Origin: Hydrogenophaga sp.
Lineage (GTDB): Bacteria; Pseudomonadota; Gammaproteobacteria; Burkholderiales; Burkholderiaceae_C
Direction: 5' to 3'
Length of the DNA: 39,013 nucleotides
Assembly: GCF_028698005.1 (NCBI RefSeq)
Contig: NZ_JAQVEJ010000010.1
Span: forward strand, 1 to 39,013
Shown here: in pieces, positions 29,505 to 39,013 of the stretch
How positions within the stretch are numbered: position 1 is the first letter of the stretch
How the letters are laid out: each line of letters opens with the position of its first letter
Translations under genes and position numbers: made by a program
The notes under the pieces: model-generated
The model's database searches: none
What the model saw: the letters and a program-made list of their open reading frames with translations, nothing else
Told to the model about the DNA's origin: nothing

Positions 29505-30317
29505 ATGCCCACGCCGCCGCCACGCCTCCTGACGCTCTCTCGCTGCACACTGGCCTACCGGGACACGGGCGATCCGCCACATGACGCCGGTACCCCTCTG
29601 GTGCTGCTGCACGGCAGCCACGGGGACTGGCGGCACTGGTCGGCGAACCTGCCCGCGCTCTCGCGCACGCATCGCGTCCTTGTGCCCGACATGCCCTGCT
29701 TCGGCGCTTCCTCCAGCCTGCCTGGCGAGCCCGAGCCGGGTGATCTGGCCCAGGCGCTGAGCGAGTGGATGGCGCAGCTGGACCTGACCGGGGTGACACT
29801 CGTGGGTTTCTCCTTTGGTTGCCTGGTGGCCACGGCGCTGGCACAGGCGGCACCTGCGCGTGTCGCGCGCCTGATGCTCGTTCACCCGCCTGGACTTGGG
29901 ATCACCGGCGAACGGGGAGCCCACATTGCAGCCACCGCCTCTGCGATCGCGCGCAGCGAAGGACGCCGCGCCGGCATCCGGGAAACATTGACCTCGCTGA
30001 TGCTGGCCGATGCGTCCAAGATCGATGAGGCCATGATCGACGACGCGCTGTCGATGGCGCAGGCATCGAGGTTGCGCACGACGGCCCTGTCGCGCAACGC
30101 CAAATTGCCGCCGGTGCTGGCGAACCTGCCCCAGCCGCTGACGGTGGTGTTCGGCGACCGCGATCCCTACCATGCGCACGACCTGGATGGCCGGCGATCA
30201 CGCCTGCTTCAGGCACGCGAAGACGCCAACTTCGTCCTGGTCCGTGGTGCCGCACACTGGTTGCAAAGAGACCAGCCGCAAGCGTTCAACAAGTTGCTGC
30301 TCGACTTTGCCCGCTGA
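29505..30317 (+). CDS. Alpha/beta-fold hydrolase
   Basis: LVLLHGSHGDWRHW oxyanion region, nucleophile elbow GFSFGC, acid FGDRD, catalytic His AAHWLQRDQP. Confidence 0.9.
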   Translation: MPTPPPRLLTLSRCTLAYRDTGDPPHDAGTPLVLLHGSHGDWRHWSANLPALSRTHRVLVPDMPCFGASSSLPGEPEPGDLAQALSEWMAQLDLTGVTLVGFSFGCLVATALAQAAPARVARLMLVHPPGLGITGERGAHIAATASAIARSEGRRAGIRETLTSLMLADASKIDEAMIDDALSMAQASRLRTTALSRNAKLPPVLANLPQPLTVVFGDRDPYHAHDLDGRRSRLLQAREDANFVLVRGAAHWLQRDQPQAFNKLLLDFAR

Positions 30318-30407
30318 CCGCTGACCACTTATGGCGCCACGGCCCAACTCTGGTACAAAGGACATGCCATTCGGCACATTCATCCATTGAGCAGAGGAGC
30401 GCGATCC

Positions 30408-30740
30408 ATGAGCGGAAAATTCGAGATCAGCAAGGCCAAGAACGGCAAGTTCATGTTCCACCTCAAGGCCGGCAATGGCGAGGTCATCCTGAACAGCCAG
30501 ATGTACGAAACCCGGGCCAGTGCCCTGCAGGGTGTCGATTCTGTCAAGGCCAATGCCGCCCAGGACGAGCGCTACGTGCGTGCCACGTCTTCCGACGGCA
30601 AACCCTATTTCAACCTGAAGGCGGCCAATGGCCAGATCATCGGCAGCAGCGAGATGTACTCATCGGCCGCGGCCATGGAAAACGGCATTGCCTCGGTGAA
30701 GAAGAACGCCCCGGGCGCCAGCACGACCGACCTGAGTTGA
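30408..30740 (+). CDS. YegP family protein with two DUF1508 repeats
   Basis: Tandem KFEISKAKNGKFMFHLKAGNGEVILNSQMY and YVRATSSDGKPYFNLKAANGQIIGSSEMY. Confidence 0.92.
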   Translation: MSGKFEISKAKNGKFMFHLKAGNGEVILNSQMYETRASALQGVDSVKANAAQDERYVRATSSDGKPYFNLKAANGQIIGSSEMYSSAAAMENGIASVKKNAPGASTTDLS

Positions 30741-30863
30741 CCCACCGTCCGGCGGTGACCCCGCGCGGCTGCCGGAAATGCCGGGCACGAGGCCGGGCAG
30801 AAACCGCACCGGAGGCTAGCGGGAAAAAGTGCCTGGCTGGCGGAACGGAGTCCGTTGGCTGGC

Positions 30864-30901
30864 AAAAAACGACCCTGGCGACTGCTTGCCGCCCCGGGTC
30901 G
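30864..30901 (-). terminator. Rho-independent terminator (3' end of candidate sRNA, or icd transcript end)
   Basis: Minus strand CGACCCGGGGCGGCAAGCAGTCGCCAGGGTCGTTTTTT. Confidence 0.8.
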
Positions 30902-30973
30902 CCCCACGATGAGCCAAAGCATGACCCAGGCTTGGCGTTCCGGCCTGGGGAGCTGTCATAGGGTGGACCCTAC
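30864..30973 (-). ncRNA. Candidate Fur-regulated small RNA
   Basis: Fur-box-like palindrome upstream, two stem-loops (30959-30972 and 30925-30949) and a U-tract terminator within about 110 nt; no credible ORF. Confidence 0.5.
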
Positions 30974-30975
30974 CA

Positions 30976-31002
30976 CAGTTGATAATAATCATTATTCAAC
31001 TG
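30976..31002. promoter_or_regulatory. Candidate Fur box
   Basis: CAGTTGATAATAATCATTATTCAACTG; 15/19 match by eye to GATAATGATAATCATTATC, with inner AATAAT-C-ATTATT palindrome. Confidence 0.65.
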
Positions 31003-31066
31003 CGAGCCATTCTTGCCGGGGTTCTCCTGCAGAAGATCGATGCTCTCTCCCAGGGCATTTCCCGGA

Positions 31067-32326
31067 CTATTCGTCCATCGCCTCGATCATGGCCTGGCCG
31101 AAACCCGAGCACGACACTTGCGTGGCGCCGTCCATCAGGCGGGCGAAGTCGTAGGTGACCTTCTTGGCCAGGATGGTGCGCTCCATGCTGGCAATGATCA
31201 GGTTGGCCGCTTCGCGCCAGCCCATGTGGCGCAGCATCATCTCGGCCGACAGGATCAATGAACCGGGATTGACGTAATCCTTGCCGGCATACTTGGGCGC
31301 CGTGCCGTGCGTGGCCTCGAAGCAGGCCACCGTGTCACTCATGTTGGCGCCCGGCGCGATGCCGATCCCGCCCACCTGCGCGGCCAGCGCGTCGGAGAGG
31401 TAGTCACCGTTGAGATTGAGCGTCGCGATCACCGAATATTCGGCCGGCCGCGTGAGGATCTGCTGCAGGAAGGCATCGGTGATGACGTCCTTGATGATGA
31501 TGGAGCGGCCGGTCTTGGGGTTTTTGAGCTTGCACCACGGCCCGCCGTCGAGCAGTTCGGCGCCGAATTCCTTCTGCGCCAGCGCGTAGCCCCAGTCACG
31601 GAAACCGCCTTCCGTGAACTTCATGATGTTGCCTTTGTGCACCAGGGTCACGTTGGGCTTGTCATGATCGATCGCGTACTGGATGGCCTTGCGCACCAGA
31701 CGCTCGGTGCCCTCGATCGAGACCGGCTTGATGCCGATGCCCGAGGTCCCGGGGAAGCGGATCTTGTTCACGCCCATTTCTTCCTGCAGGAAGCGGATGA
31801 GCTTCTTCGCGTCATCGCTTTGCGCAGGGTATTCGATGCCGGCGTAAATGTCCTCCGAGTTTTCGCGGAAGATCACCATGTTGGTCTTTTCCGGCTCCTT
31901 GAGCGGACTGGGAACCCCCCTGAAATACTGCACCGGACGCAGGCAGACATACAGATCGAGCTCCTGGCGCAACGCCACATTGAGCGAGCGGATACCGCCA
32001 CCCACCGGTGTCGTCAGCGGCCCCTTGATCGACACCACGAAGTCCTTGAAGACCTGCAGGGTTTCCTCGGGCAGCCATACGTCCGGGCCATACACCTTGG
32101 TCGACTTCTGGCCGGCATACACCTCCATCCAGTGGATCTTGCGCTGGCCACCATAAGCCCTTGCGACGGCCGCATCGACCACCTTGAGCATCACCGGCGT
32201 GATGTCGACGCCGACACCGTCACCTTCGATGTACGGAATGATGGGCTCATCCGGCACATTCAGCGACATGTCGGCATTGACGGTGATCTTCTGGCCTTGC
32301 TCAGGCATCTGGATGTGCTGGTACAT
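31067..32326 (-). CDS. icd: NADP-dependent isocitrate dehydrogenase (homodimeric type)
   Basis: [27 protein letters not shown]...[15 protein letters not shown]...[31 protein letters not shown] chosen at 32326. Confidence 0.97.
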   Translation of the reverse strand: MYQHIQMPEQGQKITVNADMSLNVPDEPIIPYIEGDGVGVDITPVMLKVVDAAVARAYGGQRKIHWMEVYAGQKSTKVYGPDVWLPEETLQVFKDFVVSIKGPLTTPVGGGIRSLNVALRQELDLYVCLRPVQYFRGVPSPLKEPEKTNMVIFRENSEDIYAGIEYPAQSDDAKKLIRFLQEEMGVNKIRFPGTSGIGIKPVSIEGTERLVRKAIQYAIDHDKPNVTLVHKGNIMKFTEGGFRDWGYALAQKEFGAELLDGGPWCKLKNPKTGRSIIIKDVITDAFLQQILTRPAEYSVIATLNLNGDYLSDALAAQVGGIGIAPGANMSDTVACFEATHGTAPKYAGKDYVNPGSLILSAEMMLRHMGWREAANLIIASMERTILAKKVTYDFARLMDGATQVSCSGFGQAMIEAMDE

Positions 32327-32462
32327 GGAAATCCGGTCTCCTGGATTGTCGGGAATCAAACGGGCCGCCAAATTCTATCCACCCGCTCAGCATGCCGCGG
32401 GTGCCCGGCATGGCGCACAATGCCGGCACCCGATTGATTCTTCGTTGTTGTTGTCGCTTGCC

Positions 32463-32912
32463 ATGAAAAAGACGATCGCCAGCCTGCTGCTGGCCCTTCT
32501 GTCCACCCTGTCAGCCGCTCAGGAAATGCAGCCGCAGATGAATCTGCCGCGCACCACCCTCAGGGCCGGCATGCACCTGATCCAGGCCCAGGTGGCAACC
32601 ACGCCGCAGCAGCGCGCCATGGGACTGATGTTCCGCCGCGAGATGCCGGCCAACGAGGGCATGCTGTTCGTATTCGAGCAGCCCGCCGTGCAGTGCTTCT
32701 GGATGAAAAACACCCTGCTGCCGCTGACGGCGGCCTTCGTGGCCGACGACGGGACCGTGGTCAACCTGGCCGACATGCAGCCGCTGAGCGAAGCATCACA
32801 CTGCTCGGCCGAGCCCGTGCGCTATGTGCTGGAAATGCACCAGGGCTGGTTTGCCAAGCGCGCGATAAAGCCCGGCTTCAGGCTCGGCGGCCCCCCTTTC
32901 GGCGGCCGCTGA
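32463..32912 (+). CDS. DUF192 family exported protein
   Basis: Signal peptide; QVATTPQQRAMGLMFRREMPANEGMLFVFEQPAVQCFWMKNTLLPL. Confidence 0.93.
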   Translation: MKKTIASLLLALLSTLSAAQEMQPQMNLPRTTLRAGMHLIQAQVATTPQQRAMGLMFRREMPANEGMLFVFEQPAVQCFWMKNTLLPLTAAFVADDGTVVNLADMQPLSEASHCSAEPVRYVLEMHQGWFAKRAIKPGFRLGGPPFGGR

Positions 32913-32952
32913 GCCCTCCCCTGGGCTTTGCTTGGTTGGCCGAGGCCGCTTG

Positions 32953-35190
<2,238 letters not shown>

Positions 35191-35317
35191 GAGGGTTCTC
35201 CGGATGTCGTTGTGGATATCGGCTGCCAGCCTTGCCTGTTGGGTTCGGCCAAACCTGTCTATTTTGCGTTCAACGGTCGTTGGCGGGCATCGCTTTTTGA
35301 CCTGATTTACCGCATTA

Positions 35318-35332
35318 TGGTATCTGATACCA
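35318..35332. promoter_or_regulatory. Candidate GntR-type operator upstream of monomeric isocitrate dehydrogenase
   Basis: Perfect palindrome TGGTATC-T-GATACCA. Confidence 0.45.
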
Positions 35333-35382
35333 AAATTACGGCTTTTTTTTGTCGCCACCCCCGCTGTATCCCGGCAGGCGAA

Positions 35383-35412
35383 AAAAAACCCGAGGTGCCA
35401 TACCTCGGGTTT
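35383..35412 (-). terminator. Rho-independent terminator of sodB
   Basis: Minus strand AAACCCGAGGTATGGCACCTCGGGTTTTTTTT. Confidence 0.9.
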
Positions 35413-35431
35413 CGTCATGGGGTGAGCGCGA

Positions 35432-36013
35432 TCAGCCGAAGTTCTTCTCGGCGAACGACCAGTTCACCAGCTTGTCGAGGAAGGTTTCGACGAACTTGGG
35501 ACGCAGGTTGCGGTAGTCGATGTAGTAGGCGTGCTCCCACACGTCGACGGTCAGCAGCGCCTTGTCCTCGGTGGTCAGCGGCGTGCCGGCGGCGCCGGTG
35601 TTGACGATGTCCACGGAACCGTCGGCCTTCTTGACCAGCCAGGTCCAGCCGGAACCGAAATTGCCCACGGCGGACTTCACAAAGGCTTCCTTGAAGGCGG
35701 CGTAGCTGCCCCACTTGGCGTTGATCGCAGCGGCCAGCGCGCCCGAGGGTTCGCCACCTCCGTTGGGCTTCATGCAGTTCCAGAAGAAGGTGTGGTTCCA
35801 GATCTGGGCTGCGTTGTTGTAGATGCCGCCACTGGATTTCTTCACGATCGATTCGAGATCCATGTTCTCGAACTCGGTGCCCTTCTGGAGGTTGTTGAGG
35901 TTCACCACATAGGCGTTGTGGTGCTTGCCGTGGTGGTACTCCAGAGTCTCGCGGCTGTAGTGGGGAGCCAGATCATCCAGTCCATAGGGCAGCGGAGGCA
36001 GGGTGTGTTCCAT
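35432..36013 (-). CDS. sodB: Superoxide dismutase [Fe]
   Basis: [68 protein letters not shown]. Confidence 0.96.
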   Translation of the reverse strand: MEHTLPPLPYGLDDLAPHYSRETLEYHHGKHHNAYVVNLNNLQKGTEFENMDLESIVKKSSGGIYNNAAQIWNHTFFWNCMKPNGGGEPSGALAAAINAKWGSYAAFKEAFVKSAVGNFGSGWTWLVKKADGSVDIVNTGAAGTPLTTEDKALLTVDVWEHAYYIDYRNLRPKFVETFLDKLVNWSFAEKNFG

Positions 36014-36110
36014 GGGGTTTCCTCGTTGAAAGTTGTGTTGTTTGACACCTGCGAAGGGCGGTGCCTTCGCCGGAATGGGCATTGTAGGTAAGCTCAGCGC
36101 GCAGTGTCGC

Positions 36111-37451
36111 TCATGCACCCTTGTCCAGTCCAGTCACAAGGACATCCATGCGCCCGTCGGCCAGCCGCGCCTGCAGCGACGCGCCCACCTGCGTCTGCCC
36201 GATGCCCGTGATGGCACGGCCCTGGGCATCGGTCAGGTAGGCATAACCGCGCTCGAGCACCAGTTGCGGGTCCAGGTGGGTGAGCGCGGTTGCGCACCGG
36301 TCCAGCCGTCGCTGTTGCCGCTGCAGGTACTGCGCCGCCGACTGCTCCAGCACTGGCGACAGACGCTGCAGCTGTCCGCGCCGGCGCTCCAGCGACAGCC
36401 GCAGCGCGCCCTGCAGGCGGTGCTCCAGGCTCAGCAGGCGCTGCCGGCCTTCGTGCAAACGCGCGGACGGACGCCCCAGCCGCTGGGCGATGCGATCGAG
36501 CCGCTGGGCGCGCGTGTCGAGGTTCTGCAGCATCAGATCGCTCAGGCGCGAACCCAGCCACTGCAAAGCGGCCAGTTGCTCGTCGCGCGCCGGCGTGCAC
36601 AGCTCGGCCGCCGCGGTGGGCGTGGGCGCGCGCAGGTCCGAGGCGAAATCGACCAGGGTGAAGTCGGTTTCGTGACCCACGCCGGTGATCACCGGCATGG
36701 GCACGGCCACCACGGCACAGACCACGCGCTCGTCGTTGAAGCTCCACAGATCCTCGATCGAGCCGCCGCCACGCACCAGCAGCAGCACATCGCACTCACC
36801 CGAGGCGTGGCGGCCCGCCGCCTGCCGCAGGGCAGCGACGATCTCGTCGGGCGCGGAGGCGCCCTGCACCGACGCCGGATAGATGGTCACCGGCACATGG
36901 GGCGCGCGCCGGCGCAGCGTCGTGACGACGTCGCGCAGCGCTGCGGCCCCGAGCGAGGTGACGACACCGATGCCGCGTGGAAAACGCGGCGGCACCCGCT
37001 TGCGCCCGGCATCGAACAGGCCCTCGGCCTCCAGCTTGGCCTTCAGGCGCAGGAACTGCTCGTACAGACTGCCCAGGCCGGCCGGCTGCAGGCGCTCGAC
37101 GATCAACTGCAGGTCGCCGCGGGGGCCGTACAGGTCCAGCCGCCCCTGTGCCTCGACCACCATGCCTTCGCCCGGCTGGAACTTCAGGCCGTCGGCCGAG
37201 CGCCGGAACATGGCGCAACGGATCTGGCCCGCACTGTCCTTGAGCGAGAAATAGCAATGCCCGCTGGACGCGCGGGAAAAGCCCGAAATCTCGCCGCGCA
37301 CCGTGACCGGATTGAACCGGGCCGCCAAAGTGTCAGCAATGGCGCGCAACAGCGGGCCAACTGCCCACACAGCCCTTGAAGATCCGGCATCGGAGATGAA
37401 AAACCCTTCAGCCACCAGCGTCTCCGGGCAGGATGTGTCCACAACCCGCAT
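36111..37451 (-). CDS. xseA: Exodeoxyribonuclease VII large subunit
   Basis: OB-fold [67 protein letters not shown]. Confidence 0.96.
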   Translation of the reverse strand: MRVVDTSCPETLVAEGFFISDAGSSRAVWAVGPLLRAIADTLAARFNPVTVRGEISGFSRASSGHCYFSLKDSAGQIRCAMFRRSADGLKFQPGEGMVVEAQGRLDLYGPRGDLQLIVERLQPAGLGSLYEQFLRLKAKLEAEGLFDAGRKRVPPRFPRGIGVVTSLGAAALRDVVTTLRRRAPHVPVTIYPASVQGASAPDEIVAALRQAAGRHASGECDVLLLVRGGGSIEDLWSFNDERVVCAVVAVPMPVITGVGHETDFTLVDFASDLRAPTPTAAAELCTPARDEQLAALQWLGSRLSDLMLQNLDTRAQRLDRIAQRLGRPSARLHEGRQRLLSLEHRLQGALRLSLERRRGQLQRLSPVLEQSAAQYLQRQQRRLDRCATALTHLDPQLVLERGYAYLTDAQGRAITGIGQTQVGASLQARLADGRMDVLVTGLDKGA

Positions 37452-37609
37452 GAATCCAGGGATTCACTGCAAAAACACCCGTCAATCCAAGAATCTTCGT
37501 ACAACCCATTGATTTATATGACTTTTTTTGCGCCTAATTGTTAAGCAAACCCATGAATGGCGCTCTGACCAAGGCCTGGCGGCGTCGGCCCACAGGGTTT
37601 TTCACAAAG

Positions 37610-37618
37610 TTATCCACA
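37610..37618 (+). promoter_or_regulatory. Perfect-consensus DnaA box
   Basis: TTATCCACA in the xseA/exbB divergent intergenic region. Confidence 0.45.
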
Positions 37619-37752
37619 GAATCTGTGCAAGAACGCCGGTGGTGAGGGCGATGGGTGCGGGCGCGCCGCGCGGGCAGATGCGCCGGCCGGCTGCGTCATA
37701 ATGGCCGCCGGTTGCCGCCCGCAGCGGGCGGCATGTCGTCGGGAGCCCCGTT

Positions 37753-38394
37753 TTGCTGTCCATCATACAAGCCGCCGGTTGGCCGATCTGGCCCTTGATC
37801 ATCTGCTCGGTTCTGGGCCTGGCCCTGATCATTGAACGTTTCATCAGCCTCAAGGCCTCGCGCATCCTGCCGGCCAAGCTGCTGGATGAAGCGATCCAGG
37901 TTTCCCGCGACGGCATTCCCTCGCCCGATGTGGTCAGGCAGCTCGAACAGAACTCGATGCTCGGTGAGGTGCTCGCCAGCGGCTTCCGGACCTTCAACAA
38001 CAACCCTTATGCGACCGAGGCCGATCTGCAGGCCAACATGGAGTCCACCGGCCGCCTGGTCGCTGCCCGGCTGCAGAAATACCTGGGTGCGCTGGCCACG
38101 ATCGCGTCGGCGGCACCGCTGATCGGCCTGCTCGGCACCGTGGTGGGCATGATCGAGATTTTTGCGTCGCAGGGCGGTCACGGTGGCATGGGCACCATGC
38201 CCGGTGGCGGCGACCCGTCACAACTGGCCCGGGGCATCTCCATCGCCCTGTACAACACGGCCTTCGGTCTGATCATCGCCATCCCGGCGCTGATCTTCTG
38301 GCGCTACTTCCGCGCCCGGGTGGACACCTACCTGCTGGGCATGGAGGTCGCCTCAGACCGTTTCGCCCGCCACCTGCTGACCCTGCACAAGTAA
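37753..38394 (+). CDS. exbB: MotA/TolQ/ExbB proton channel family protein (TTG start)
   Basis: PLIGLLGTVVGMIEIF, ARGISIALYNTAFGLIIAIPALIFWRYF; followed by exbD and lpxK. Confidence 0.93.
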   Translation: MLSIIQAAGWPIWPLIICSVLGLALIIERFISLKASRILPAKLLDEAIQVSRDGIPSPDVVRQLEQNSMLGEVLASGFRTFNNNPYATEADLQANMESTGRLVAARLQKYLGALATIASAAPLIGLLGTVVGMIEIFASQGGHGGMGTMPGGGDPSQLARGISIALYNTAFGLIIAIPALIFWRYFRARVDTYLLGMEVASDRFARHLLTLHK

Positions 38395-38415
38395 TCCGGA
38401 AGGAGCGGCACCGGC

Positions 38416-38835
38416 ATGAATTTCCGTCAAGGCAACCGGGATGAGCCGGAGATCAACCTCATTCCGTTCATCGACATCCTGCTGGTCGTCCTCATTTTCC
38501 TGATGCTGACCACGACCTACAGCAAGTTCACTGAACTGCAGGTCAATCTGCCCGTGGCCGATGCCCAGCCACCGAAGGACAACCCGCAGGAGATCGTGGT
38601 GTCGGTGGCCAGTGACGGGCGCTATGCCATCAACCGGGAGGCGGTGGATGGCGGCAGCATCGACCACCTCGTGCAAGCCCTGCGTGCGGCCGCCAAGGCC
38701 GACGATCCGGTGGTCGTTGTCAGTGCCGACGCCGCAGCGACGCACCAGTCGGTGATCAATGTGATGGATGCGGCGCGCCGTGCCGGGCTGGTCCAGATCA
38801 CCTTTGCCACGCAGCGGCCCGGCGGCGGCCACTGA
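38416..38835 (+). CDS. exbD: ExbD/TolR family biopolymer transport protein
   Basis: INLIPFIDILLVVLIFLMLTTTY; DPVVVVSADAAATHQSVINVMDAARRAGL. Confidence 0.94.
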   Translation: MNFRQGNRDEPEINLIPFIDILLVVLIFLMLTTTYSKFTELQVNLPVADAQPPKDNPQEIVVSVASDGRYAINREAVDGGSIDHLVQALRAAAKADDPVVVVSADAAATHQSVINVMDAARRAGLVQITFATQRPGGGH

Positions 38836-38840
38836 CCTCC

Positions 38841-39013
38841 ATGCCGTCCCCCCGCCGAGCCGCCCGCTGGTCTGCCCTGTGGCGGCGGGCCAGCGAGCGG
38901 CGAGGCGCCCTTGCCCACGCCCTGCTGCCACTGGCCTGGTTGTACGGCAGATTGGCGCGCCAGCGGCGCGCGGCGTTCCTGTCCGACGCGACCCGGACAT
39001 CCCGCTTGCCGGT
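38841..39013 (+). CDS. lpxK: Tetraacyldisaccharide 4'-kinase LpxK, N-terminal part (truncated by window end)
   Basis: Open frame from ATG 38841 (MPSPRRAARWSALWRRASERRGALAHALLPLAWLYGRLARQRRA...) directly after exbD, the usual betaproteobacterial order. Confidence 0.75.
   Translation, partial: MPSPRRAARWSALWRRASERRGALAHALLPLAWLYGRLARQRRAAFLSDATRTSRLP

Noticed and set aside
30605-30922. 105-aa minus-strand ORF beginning just downstream of the Fur box
   Set aside because: Overlaps the YegP gene antisense and runs through the rho-independent terminator at 30864-30901; no recognisable family. Considered as a Fur-regulated protein but the sRNA reading fits better.

Overview
High-GC (betaproteobacterial, probably Burkholderiales) chromosomal window made mostly of conserved housekeeping genes. 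Gene content in order: a two-component/phosphorelay cluster (hybrid PAS kinase, orphan Hpt, multi-PAS kinase); tcdA plus a YeeE/YedE sulfur transporter; tolB-pal-cpoB divergent from msbA; an outer-membrane barrel protein with an unusual N-terminal domain; rng-maf-rlmH-rsfS-nadD-hemF-purD-yebC; a DUF853 HerA-like ATPase; an SGNH hydrolase lipoprotein; clpS-clpA; an accessory-looking IclR / family-5 solute-binding protein / BKACE (DUF849) / alpha-beta hydrolase cassette; a YegP protein; dimeric icd; a DUF192 protein; monomeric icd; sodB; xseA; exbB-exbD-lpxK (truncated). No tRNA, rRNA, CRISPR array or transposase was recognised. The strongest non-coding signal is in the icd/YegP convergent gap: a Fur-box-like palindrome (30976-31002) followed on the minus strand by two stem-loops and a rho-independent terminator ending at 30864. 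This looks like an unannotated iron-regulated small RNA of about 110 nt. Other leads are the BKACE catabolic cassette, an RsfS with a histone-H1-like tail of about 125 aa, a barrel protein with reversed OmpA-like architecture, and several sharp operator-like palindromes. All calls come from reading the sequence and the supplied ORF track; no searches were run.
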